DNA from: JAVKFY01 sp040223615
Lineage (GTDB): Bacteria; Pseudomonadota; Alphaproteobacteria; GCA-2731375
DNA: 64,000 bases
Direction: 5' to 3'
Assembly (NCBI GenBank): GCA_040223615.1
Contig: JAVKFY010000055.1
Coordinates: 1 to 64,000 of the forward strand
Shown here: positions 42,499 through 52,698 of the stretch, piece by piece
How the letters are laid out: each line of letters opens with the position of its first letter
Position numbering within the stretch: the stretch's first letter is position 1
Translations under genes and position numbers: made by a program
The notes under the pieces: model-generated
Told to the model about the DNA's origin: nothing
Seen by the model: only the letters and a program-made list of their open reading frames with translations
Database searches by the model: none

Positions 42499-43081
42499 GG
42501 CTTCGATCCTTTCTGTTTGTGTCTACTGCGGCTCGCGCGTCGGTACCGAGCCGACGCACCGGGCCAGCGCGACCCAGCTAGGCCGGGCCCTGGCCGAAGC
42601 CGGGATCCAGATCGTCTACGGCGGCGGCCGCATCGGCCTGATGGGCATGGTGGCCGATGCCGCCATCGCCGCCGGCGGCCATGTCGTCGGTATCATCCCG
42701 GAACACCTGCACGACTACGAGGTCGGCCATCACGGGGTCAGCGACCTGCGCATCGTCGCCAACATGCACGAGCGCAAGAACCTGATGTTCGAGCTTTCCG
42801 ACGCCTTCGTCACGCTGCCGGGCGGCATCGGCTCGATGGACGAGACCTTCGAGATCATCACCTGGAAACAACTCCGCCTGCACGACAAGCCGATCATCGT
42901 GGTCAACGAGCTTGAATACTGGACGCCGTTTCTCCAGCTCGTCGATCACATCATCGCGAACGATTTCGCCGGCACCTCGATCCGCGACCTGTTCACCGTG
43001 GTCGACGACGTCGAGGCCGTGCTGCCGGCGCTGAGCACCGCGCCGGAGCCGGCGCTCGCCGACCGACCGGAGCGGCTCTAA
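42497..43081 (+). CDS. LOG-family protein (TIGR00730-type Rossmann fold)
   Basis: This 194-residue LOG-family protein begins SVCVYCGSRVGTEPTH and has the YGGGRIGLMGMVADA nucleotide loop. The diagnostic LPGGIGSMDETFEIITW (PGGxGTxxE motif) follows. Known members are nucleoside 5'-monophosphate phosphoribohydrolases, including cytokinin-activating enzymes. In bacteria without a plant link the likely role is nucleotide turnover. ATG 42497 gives the usual N-terminus and has AGGA upstream, inside the divergent gene's coding sequence. Confidence 0.92.
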   Translation: MASILSVCVYCGSRVGTEPTHRASATQLGRALAEAGIQIVYGGGRIGLMGMVADAAIAAGGHVVGIIPEHLHDYEVGHHGVSDLRIVANMHERKNLMFELSDAFVTLPGGIGSMDETFEIITWKQLRLHDKPIIVVNELEYWTPFLQLVDHIIANDFAGTSIRDLFTVVDDVEAVLPALSTAPEPALADRPERL

Positions 43082-43135
43082 GTCCGCGGCACCAGCCCGC
43101 TTAGCTGCAAGCGAGCAACGCCCAGACCGCGCCGC

Positions 43136-43165
43136 TTGGCACGGCTTTCGGGGCGGTGTTATAGA
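43136..43165 (+). promoter_or_regulatory. Candidate sigma-70-type promoter for icd
   Basis: TTGGCA (43136-43141) and TATAGA (43160-43165) are separated by 18 bases, about 80 bases upstream of the icd ATG. It matches five of six -35 bases and four of six -10 bases. The leader between it and the gene carries no open frame of note. Confidence 0.5.
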
Positions 43166-43243
43166 ACCAATGCCCCGCATTACGATGTGCCGCGCAGCCG
43201 CATCGACGCCGCGGCACCACAATCTCAAGTTGAAGGATCGAGG

Positions 43244-44458
43244 ATGAGCAAGATCAAGGTAAAGACGCCGGTCGTGGAGTTGGACGGCGACGAGATGACC
43301 CGCGTGATCTGGCAGATGATCAAGGACAAGCTGATCCTGCCCTACCTCGACATCGACCTGAAATACTACGACCTGGGCATCGAGAAGCGTGACGAGACCG
43401 ACGACCAGATCACCATCGACTCCGCCGAGGCGATCAAGAAATACGGCGTCGGCGTGAAATGCGCGACGATCACGCCGGACGAGGCCCGCGTCGAGGAGTT
43501 CAAGCTGAAGAAGATGTGGCGCTCGCCGAACGGCACCATCCGCAACATCATCGGCGGCACCGTGTTCCGCGAGCCGATCGTGTGCCAGAACATCCCGCGC
43601 CTGGTCCCCGGCTGGACCCAGTCGATGGTGATCGGCCGTCACGCCTTCGGCGACCAGTACCGCGCCACCGACTTCAAGGTGCCCGGCCCCGGCAAGCTGA
43701 CCATGAAATTCGTGCCCGAGGGCGGCGGCGAGCCGATGGAGTTCGACATCTTCGACTTCCCCGGCGGCGGCGTCGCCATGGGCATGTACAACCTCGACGC
43801 CTCGATCCGCGACTTCGCCCAGGCCTGCTTCAACTACGGCCTGCAGCGCGGCTGGCCGGTCTACATGTCGACCAAGAACACCATCCTGAAGCAGTATGAC
43901 GGCCGCTTCATGGAGCTGTTCCAGGAGGTCTTCGACGCCGACTTCGCCGACAAGTTCAAGAAGGCCGGCCTGACCTACGAGCACCGCCTGATCGACGACA
44001 TGGTCGCCTGCGTGATGAAGTGGTCGGGCGGTTTCGTCTGGGCCTGCAAGAACTACGACGGCGACGTGCAGTCCGACACCGTGGCGCAGGGCTTCGGCTC
44101 GCTCGGCCTGATGACCTCGGTGCTGATGACGCCGGACGGCGGCACCATCGAGGCGGAGGCCGCGCACGGCACCGTCACCCGCCACTACCGCCTGCACCAG
44201 CAGGGCAAGGAGACCTCGACCAACCCGATCGCGTCGATCTTCGCCTGGACCCAGGGCCTGAAGCATCGCGGCAAGATGGACGGCACCAAGGACGTCGAGG
44301 ACTTCGCAGAGGCGCTGGAGAAGGTCTGCGTCGCCACCGTCGAGGGCGGTCAGATGACCAAGGACCTGGCGATCCTGATCGGCCCGGAGCAGGAATGGCT
44401 GACCACCGGCCAGTTCATGGAAGCCATCGACACCAACCTGAAGAAGGCGATGAGCTAA
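43244..44458 (+). CDS. icd: Isocitrate dehydrogenase (NADP type)
   Basis: This 404-residue TCA-cycle enzyme converts isocitrate to 2-oxoglutarate with CO2 and NADPH. The start SKIKVKTPVVELDGDEMTRVIW is the eukaryotic-type (subfamily II) opening. The substrate loop is NGTIRNIIGGTVFREPI, and YEHRLIDDMVACVMKWSGGFVWACKNYDGDVQSD holds the metal Asp residues. HGTVTRHYR is the NADP-binding segment. GAAGGATCGAGG precedes ATG 43244. Length and layout are complete. Confidence 0.96.
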   Translation: MSKIKVKTPVVELDGDEMTRVIWQMIKDKLILPYLDIDLKYYDLGIEKRDETDDQITIDSAEAIKKYGVGVKCATITPDEARVEEFKLKKMWRSPNGTIRNIIGGTVFREPIVCQNIPRLVPGWTQSMVIGRHAFGDQYRATDFKVPGPGKLTMKFVPEGGGEPMEFDIFDFPGGGVAMGMYNLDASIRDFAQACFNYGLQRGWPVYMSTKNTILKQYDGRFMELFQEVFDADFADKFKKAGLTYEHRLIDDMVACVMKWSGGFVWACKNYDGDVQSDTVAQGFGSLGLMTSVLMTPDGGTIEAEAAHGTVTRHYRLHQQGKETSTNPIASIFAWTQGLKHRGKMDGTKDVEDFAEALEKVCVATVEGGQMTKDLAILIGPEQEWLTTGQFMEAIDTNLKKAMS

Positions 44459-44473
44459 CCGCGAGCCACGCTA

Positions 44474-44950
44474 CTGAGTACGCTGACGATCCGCCGCGCC
44501 CCGGCCGACTTTTCGGACTGGGGCGCGGTGCTCGACCTGATCCTTCAGGCCTTCGACTACATGAATGCGCGGATCGATCCGCCGTCGTCGGCGCTGCGCA
44601 TGACGCCGGCATCGATCGCCGCCGACGCCGCCAAGGGCACGCTGTTGCTGGCCGAACGCGACGCCGACCTGGTCGGCTGCGTCTTCTGCACCCCGCAAGA
44701 CGATGTGCTCTACGTTGGCAAGCTGGCGGTCCGCCCCGGACTGCAGGGCCAGGGCATCGGCAAACAGCTGATGGCCGCCGCCGAGGCCGAGGCCCGCGCG
44801 CAAGCCTTCGCCTTCATGGAACTCGGTACCCGCGTGGAGCTGACCGAGAACCTCGCGACCTTCGCCAAGCTGGGTTTCGTGAAGCACGCCGACTTCACCC
44901 ACGACGGTTACGACCGCCCGACCAGCGTCACCCTGCGCAAACGGCTTTAA
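44474..44950 (+). CDS. GNAT-family N-acetyltransferase with a probable non-canonical CTG start
   Basis: The encoded protein reads TLTIRRAPADFSDWGAVLDL at its start, the usual first strand and helix of a GNAT domain, and has motif A LAVRPGLQGQGIGKQLMAAA with later LATFAKLGFVKH. Between the icd stop (44458) and GTG 44528 there is no ATG, GTG or TTG in frame; GTG 44528 would delete the first strand. CTG 44474 (or 44483) is therefore the likeliest start, about 158 residues; this start is inferred. The gene ends in a TAA that overlaps the channel gene's stop on the other strand (TTAA). The substrate is unknown. Confidence 0.75.
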   Translation: MSTLTIRRAPADFSDWGAVLDLILQAFDYMNARIDPPSSALRMTPASIAADAAKGTLLLAERDADLVGCVFCTPQDDVLYVGKLAVRPGLQGQGIGKQLMAAAEAEARAQAFAFMELGTRVELTENLATFAKLGFVKHADFTHDGYDRPTSVTLRKRL

Positions 44951-46119
44951 TCGTCGGCCTTCGCCACGCGGCGCTTCGCGACCGCCTCCACCGCCTCGCG
45001 CAGCTCGGGGTAGTCGTCCATCACCTGGTAGAACTCGTGGCTCTCCAGCAGCAGCAGGCGACAGTCGCCGAGCGCGATCACCGTGGCGACGCGCGGCGTA
45101 CGCTCCAGCAACGCGATCTCGCCGAAGAACTCGCCGGGCCCGAGCCGCGCCGGTGTGCCGTCGAGCAGGATTTCGACCTGGCCGGAGACCACCACGTAGA
45201 GCCCGTCGCCGTCGTCGCCCTGGCGCATGATGGTGTAGCCGCGCGGCACCTCGCGCGCCCGCAGCAAGGTCGCGATACGCGCGATCGCGGTGGCATCGAG
45301 CCGCGCGAATAGCGGTACCCGCGCGACCATGCCCCAGCTCACCACGAAGTCGCGGCGCTGCAGCTCGGTCATGAAGCCCGAGGCGACGATGGCGACCGGC
45401 AGCGCGTAGACCGCGATGCCCAGGATCGCGATCATGCCGCCGAAGATGCGACCCAGCGCGGTGACCGGCACCACGTCGCCATAGCCGACCGTGGTCAGTG
45501 TCGCCAGCGCCCACCACATCGCCGCCGGGATCGAGCCGAAGTCGTCGGGCTGGGCATGCCGTTCGATCAGGTACATCACCGCCGCCGCACCCAGGATCAG
45601 CCCCAGCATGACGATCAGCGTCGCGGTCAGCGCCCGCCGTTCCGCCCGCATCACCCGTCCCAGGGTGACAAGGCCGGCCGAGTAACGCACCAGTTTAAGG
45701 ATCCGAACCAGTCGGATCACCCGCAACGCCGTCAGTTCCGCCCCGACCACCGGCACCAGCAACGAGGGCAGGAGCGCCAGTGCGTCGATCAGCATCGTCG
45801 CCGAGCCGGCGAAGCGCAGCCGCGCCTTCCACGCCGGCAGACGGTGCAGCGGGCCGTGCTCGGTACACACCCACATGCGGGCGAGATACTCCAGCACGAA
45901 AATGCCGACGCAGACCGCCTCGAACAGGCGCAGCTCGCGGTGCCAGCCTGCCGCCACTTCCGGGATGGTGTCGATCGCCACCGCCGCCACGTTGGCGACG
46001 ATCAACACGCTCAGCGCGACGTCGACGGTCCGCGCGCCGGGGTTGCGCCGGTCGCCGGCCTCCAGCAGGTCGAACAGACGGTGCTTGAGGGTGTCCTCGG
46101 AGTCGGTGTCCAGGCTCAC
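44947..46119 (-). CDS. Cyclic-nucleotide-gated K+ channel-like protein
   Basis: This 390-residue six-helix channel has an arginine-bearing S4 (ALRVIRLVRILKLVRYS, about 131-147) and the K+ selectivity filter TTVGYGD (209-215), then a cNMP-binding domain from about 262. The cassette GEFFGEIALLERTPRVATV at 329-347 retains the Glu and Arg that bind the cyclic nucleotide phosphate. It resembles MlotiK1-type channels. GTG 46119 begins 10 bases after the alaS stop. Gating by cAMP or cGMP and K+ selectivity are expected from the motifs. Confidence 0.92.
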   Translation of the reverse strand: MSLDTDSEDTLKHRLFDLLEAGDRRNPGARTVDVALSVLIVANVAAVAIDTIPEVAAGWHRELRLFEAVCVGIFVLEYLARMWVCTEHGPLHRLPAWKARLRFAGSATMLIDALALLPSLLVPVVGAELTALRVIRLVRILKLVRYSAGLVTLGRVMRAERRALTATLIVMLGLILGAAAVMYLIERHAQPDDFGSIPAAMWWALATLTTVGYGDVVPVTALGRIFGGMIAILGIAVYALPVAIVASGFMTELQRRDFVVSWGMVARVPLFARLDATAIARIATLLRAREVPRGYTIMRQGDDGDGLYVVVSGQVEILLDGTPARLGPGEFFGEIALLERTPRVATVIALGDCRLLLLESHEFYQVMDDYPELREAVEAVAKRRVAKADD

Positions 46120-46129
46120 ACGATCCGCC

Positions 46130-48775
<2,646 letters not shown>

Positions 48776-48908
48776 GACGTCTTCTCGTACCTACCCACCC
48801 TATATATGGGGCCGCCGGAACCTATCGCCGCCCCTCAACCAAGTCCAGTGGACCCGGTTCGACCGGCGACGCTAGCATGTGGCGGAAAGAAAACGAGGAA
48901 ACGCGACC

Positions 48909-50450
48909 ATGGATGCCAGCACCACGCCGGTCCTGATCGGCGCCGCCCAGATCACCCAGCGCGAGCCGGACCCGACCAAGGCCAGGAGTGCGATGGGGCT
49001 CATGGTCGACGTCGGACGCGCCGCGGCCGAGGACGCTGGCGCCGGGCAGGCACTGATCGACGCGCTGGACGCGATCGTGGTGTTGCGCAGCTTTTCCGAC
49101 ACCTCTTGGCGCTTCACCTCGCCCTTTGGCGGCCCGAAGAACCCGCCGAAGTCGCTGGCCGGCCACCTCGGCGCCGGCAATGCGACAAAGCTGGTCTACA
49201 CCTGGCCCGGCGGCAACATGCCGCAATGGTCGATCAACAAGCTCTGCCAGATGATCACCGACGGCGAGATCGGCGCCGCCCTGGTCACCGGCGGCGAGGC
49301 ACTGGCGACGCAGAAGGCGGCGCAGCGCCAGAAGGTCCAGCTCGACTGGAACGAGGATGCCGGCGGCACGCCGGAGGCCTGGGGCGTGGAGACCCGCGGC
49401 TGGAACGAGAACGAGGACGCCCACCGCATGGGCGCGGCGATCTACATGTACCCGCTGCTGGAGAACGCGCTGCGCGGCCATCTCGGCCAGTCCATCGACG
49501 AGCACCAGATGGTCATGGGCAAGCTGTTCGCGCGCTTCGCCGAGGTCGCGGCGGGCAACCCCTTGGCCGACCGTCGCGACGGCTTCAGCGCGGAACAGAT
49601 CGCCACCCCCGGACCGGACAACCCCTATATCGGATTCCCGTATACCCGGCTGATGAACTCCAACGCCTTCATCGACCAGGCCGCCGCGGTGATCGTCGCG
49701 TCGCTGGAAACCGCCCGCCGGCTGGGGGTACCGGAAGACAAGATCGTCTACCTGCACGGCTGCGCCGATGCGCATGACATCTGGTACATGTCCGACCGGA
49801 TCGACTACCACGGCTCCAAGGCGATGCCGGTGGTATATGGCGCGGCGATGGAGATGGCCGGCGTCGGTATCGACGACATCGACCACTTCGATCTCTATTC
49901 CTGCTTCCCCTCGGCGGTGCAGGTCGGCTGCACCTCGCTGGGCATCGGCCAGGACGACCCGCGCGGCCTGACCGTCACCGGCGGCCTGCCCTATTTTGGC
50001 GGCCCGGGGAACAACTACGTCACCCACTCGATCGCGGAGATGATCCAGGTGGTGCGCAAGTCGCCGGGCTCCAAGGGCCTGGTGACGGCAAACGGCAACT
50101 ACATCACCAAGCACGCCGCCGGGATCTATTCGACCGAACCGGTCGACAAGCCCTACGCGCCGACGCCGGAGGCTGAGCTGCAAGCCCGCCTCGATGCGAT
50201 CCCCGGCAGTCCGCCGAAGACCGACTTGGCCAGCGGGCCGGCGACGGTGGAGACCTACACCGTGATCCACGGCCGTGGCGGCGTGCCGGACTTCGGGCTG
50301 GTGATCGGCCGGCTGGCCGACGGCACCCGGTTCATGTCGAACACGCCCGACGACGAAGCGCTGCTACGCGACATGACGCAGCGCGACTACCTCGGCGCGG
50401 CCGGCAAGGTCGCCAACGACGGCCAGCGCAACACCTTCACGCCGGACTGA
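48909..50450 (+). CDS. Thiolase-like / lipid-transfer acyltransferase family protein
   Basis: This 513-residue protein has the thiolase fold: the start PVLIGAAQITQREPDP, the middle FIDQAAAVIVASLETARRLG, and FDLYSCFPSAVQVGCTSLG. The expected nucleophile Cys in the N-terminal half is absent; the matching segment reads GGNMPQWSINKLCQMI, with Ser or Trp near the usual position. The GGGxGxxxxH region reads GGLPYFGGPGNNYVTHS. It is probably a non-condensing member such as a sterol-carrier or lipid-transfer thiolase. GAGGAAA precedes ATG 48909. Confidence 0.85.
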   Translation: MDASTTPVLIGAAQITQREPDPTKARSAMGLMVDVGRAAAEDAGAGQALIDALDAIVVLRSFSDTSWRFTSPFGGPKNPPKSLAGHLGAGNATKLVYTWPGGNMPQWSINKLCQMITDGEIGAALVTGGEALATQKAAQRQKVQLDWNEDAGGTPEAWGVETRGWNENEDAHRMGAAIYMYPLLENALRGHLGQSIDEHQMVMGKLFARFAEVAAGNPLADRRDGFSAEQIATPGPDNPYIGFPYTRLMNSNAFIDQAAAVIVASLETARRLGVPEDKIVYLHGCADAHDIWYMSDRIDYHGSKAMPVVYGAAMEMAGVGIDDIDHFDLYSCFPSAVQVGCTSLGIGQDDPRGLTVTGGLPYFGGPGNNYVTHSIAEMIQVVRKSPGSKGLVTANGNYITKHAAGIYSTEPVDKPYAPTPEAELQARLDAIPGSPPKTDLASGPATVETYTVIHGRGGVPDFGLVIGRLADGTRFMSNTPDDEALLRDMTQRDYLGAAGKVANDGQRNTFTPD

Positions 50451-50464
50451 CGCGCCGTGAGAAA

Positions 50465-51061
50465 CTAGCCGAGCACGGCCGCGGCGACCGAGACGACCAG
50501 CAGCACCGCGAAGGTGATGTTGACCGCACGACCCAGCCTGGGGCTCGACAGGTAGCGGGCGAAGGCGGCGCCGAACAGCAGCCAGATGGTGTTGATCGCC
50601 ACCACCAGGGCGGTGAGCGCGACGACCTTCACCACCGCGTCGGTCGCCAGTTCGGCTTCGACCACCACAACGCTGGAAAACACCGCGCCGATCGCGGCGT
50701 AGGCCTTGGGGTTGGCGATCGCCAGCAGATAGCCGGGCACGAACGAAGGCGCCTTGCCGGCCTCGCCGCGCGTGGCCAGCGGCGGTGCCGTGGCGATTTT
50801 CCACGCCAGAAACAAGATGTAGGCCGCCGCCGCGACGGTGATCACCGGCAACGCACCGGGCACGGCGAAGATCACGCCGGTGATGCCGGAGGCGACGATC
50901 AGCAGCACTGTCGAGGTACCGGCGCAGATACCGGCCAGGTATGGCACGCCGCGCGCCGCGCCATAGGCCGAGCCCACGGCCGCCGTCGACAACGTCGCCG
51001 GCCCCGGCGAGCCCATCAACGGCAGCGCCGCCAGCAACAGGACGATGATGTTCTCGAGCAT
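50465..51061 (-). CDS. LysE-family amino acid exporter
   Basis: The 198-residue protein has about six hydrophobic helices with the LysE signature early in helix 1: LPLMGSPGPATLSTAAVGSAYGAARGVPYLAGICAG. The later LAIANPKAYAAIGAVFSS is the second conserved stretch. It likely exports an amino acid or a related metabolite. It converges with the thiolase-like gene and is followed upstream by a REP-like element. Confidence 0.9.
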   Translation of the reverse strand: MLENIIVLLLAALPLMGSPGPATLSTAAVGSAYGAARGVPYLAGICAGTSTVLLIVASGITGVIFAVPGALPVITVAAAAYILFLAWKIATAPPLATRGEAGKAPSFVPGYLLAIANPKAYAAIGAVFSSVVVVEAELATDAVVKVVALTALVVAINTIWLLFGAAFARYLSSPRLGRAVNITFAVLLVVSVAAAVLG

Positions 51062-51074
51062 GCCTTCACCGCTC

Positions 51075-51170
51075 CGTCATTCCTGCGCAGGCAGGAATCC
51101 TGGAAACGGCGCCGATACGCGAGGGTTCAGGCCCGACGATCCCTGGATGCCAGCTTGCGCTGGCATGACA
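51075..51170. repeat. REP-like bipartite palindromic element
   Basis: Two 8-bp hairpins (51079-51086 with 51091-51098, loop GCAG; and 51147-51154 with 51159-51166, loop TTGC) flank a spacer. The outer edges read GTCAT on the left and ATGAC on the right, the layout of the GTCATTCC...GGAATGAC elements common in Alphaproteobacteria. It lies in the gap between the lysE-family gene and the P450 gene. I saw only one copy in the window. Confidence 0.6.
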
Positions 51171-51204
51171 ACCAAGACCGCGCGGTCGGTCTTGAACGAT
51201 CCTG

Positions 51205-52557
51205 CTACAGCGCCTCCAGCCGGATCGGCAGGCCTTCCTTCGGCTTCGGGATCGGGATGCGCAGCCAGGTCGGCTCATGTCCTTCGGGCAGCACCAGGCG
51301 GTAGCGGCGCAGCAACTGGAAGGTGAACGCCTTCACCTGCAGCGCCGCGAAATGCATGCCCAGGCACTTGTGCGCGCCGCCGCCATAGGGCGACCAGGCG
51401 AAGCGGTGCGCCTTGTCTTCGGCCCGGTTGGACAGGAAGCGCGCCGGATCGAAGCTTTCCGGATCGGTCCAGATCTCCGGATCGCGCATCACCAGGCCGG
51501 GATGCACGACGATGCCGGTCCCGGCCGGAATGTCGAAGCCGCCCCACTGGAAGTCGCGCAGCGCCCGGCGCGGCAGGAACGGAACCGGCGGCATGAAGCG
51601 CAGGGCCTCGCGGAAGGTCGCGTCGGTCAGCGTCATCTGCTCCGGGATGCCGTCCTCGGCGCGCTCGCCGCCAAGTTCCATGACCTCCTGGCGCACCCGC
51701 TCCTGCCAGTCGGGGAAGGCGGCCAGCGCCCAGGCCATCGTCGTCACAGAGCTGGTGGTGGTGTCGTGCGCCGCCATCAGCAGGAAGTTCATGTGGTCGA
51801 CGATTTCAGCGTCGGTCAGCCGTTCGCCATCCTCCGACTCCGCCCGGCAAAGCTGCGAGAACATGTCCTCCGCCTCGCCCTCGCGGCGCGCCGGAATCAG
51901 TTCGGCGAAGGTGTCGGTCAGGAACTGGCGCGCATCGACGCCGCGGCGCATCGCTGTGAACGGCAGCGGCTTGCGGATCGGCGCCACTGCCGCGGCGACC
52001 TCGTCGGCGAAAGCCTGGTTCAGCGCCCGCGCCTGATCGCCCATATCGAGGCCCAGGAAAACCGAGGCGCCCAGATTGAGCGTCAGTTGCTTGATCGCCG
52101 GGTAGAAGTGGAAAGACGGGTTCGTCCCCCACTGGTCCAGCTCCAGCGCGATGCCGTCGTTCATGCGGCGCAGGTAGTCGCGCATCGCCGGCGCCTTGAA
52201 CGCCACCTGCATGATCCGGCGGTGCTTCCGGTGGTCGTCGAAGTCGCGCAGCATCAGCCCGCGCGGGAATAGCTGCGACAACGTGCTCTTCCAGCCGAGC
52301 TCGCTGGAGAAGTTCTTGTCGCGGTCCATCAGCACGTATTCCAGCGCATCCGGCCCGGCCAGCGATACGCCCCAGGTCGACAGGATGTGGTGCTTGTAAA
52401 CCGGCCCGTGCTTGTCGCGCAGACCGCGATGCAGCGCGAAGGCATCGCGCAGGAAGCGCGGCGTCAGGCCGAGCAGCGGCCAGCCCTTCTCGCCCGGAAT
52501 GTGGTCCAACGTCGGCGTTGGCAGAGTCGCATAGTCGATGGTGTCGGTCGCAGCCAT
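51205..52557 (-). CDS. Cytochrome P450
   Basis: This 450-residue soluble P450 has the I-helix oxygen motif AAHDTTTSSVTTMAW, the K-helix ExxR in EALRFMPPVPFLPRRA, and the heme-thiolate loop FAWSPYGGGAHKCLGMHFAALQ with its Cys ligand. There is no membrane anchor. The ferredoxin and reductase partners are not adjacent. The substrate is unknown. ATG 52557 diverges from the ATP-grasp gene across 141 bases. Confidence 0.95.
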   Translation of the reverse strand: MAATDTIDYATLPTPTLDHIPGEKGWPLLGLTPRFLRDAFALHRGLRDKHGPVYKHHILSTWGVSLAGPDALEYVLMDRDKNFSSELGWKSTLSQLFPRGLMLRDFDDHRKHRRIMQVAFKAPAMRDYLRRMNDGIALELDQWGTNPSFHFYPAIKQLTLNLGASVFLGLDMGDQARALNQAFADEVAAAVAPIRKPLPFTAMRRGVDARQFLTDTFAELIPARREGEAEDMFSQLCRAESEDGERLTDAEIVDHMNFLLMAAHDTTTSSVTTMAWALAAFPDWQERVRQEVMELGGERAEDGIPEQMTLTDATFREALRFMPPVPFLPRRALRDFQWGGFDIPAGTGIVVHPGLVMRDPEIWTDPESFDPARFLSNRAEDKAHRFAWSPYGGGAHKCLGMHFAALQVKAFTFQLLRRYRLVLPEGHEPTWLRIPIPKPKEGLPIRLEAL

Positions 52558-52624
52558 GGGCACCTCCAGCGCGCAGTTAGCCGGACCGCCGTAGCCGGCG
52601 CAAGCGTCGCGCCGCAGGATATTC

Positions 52625-52653
52625 CTGTCATATGGCAAAGGCTTCGATATGAT
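52625..52653 (+). promoter_or_regulatory. Candidate promoter for the ATP-grasp/alpha-E/glutaminase operon
   Basis: CTGTCA (52625-52630) and TATGAT (52648-52653) are separated by 17 bases; four and five of six positions match consensus. Predicted transcription would start about 40 bases before the ATG at 52699. Confidence 0.5.
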
Positions 52654-52698
52654 GACGGCTGCTACGGGTACAGGGTGGCGAAAGAGTTCCGGGGACGC

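Noticed and set aside
48796..48812. Near-palindromic CCCTATATATGGG upstream of alaS as an operator
   Set aside because: The AT core is self-complementary by chance and no -35 box fits, so neither promoter nor operator could be supported.
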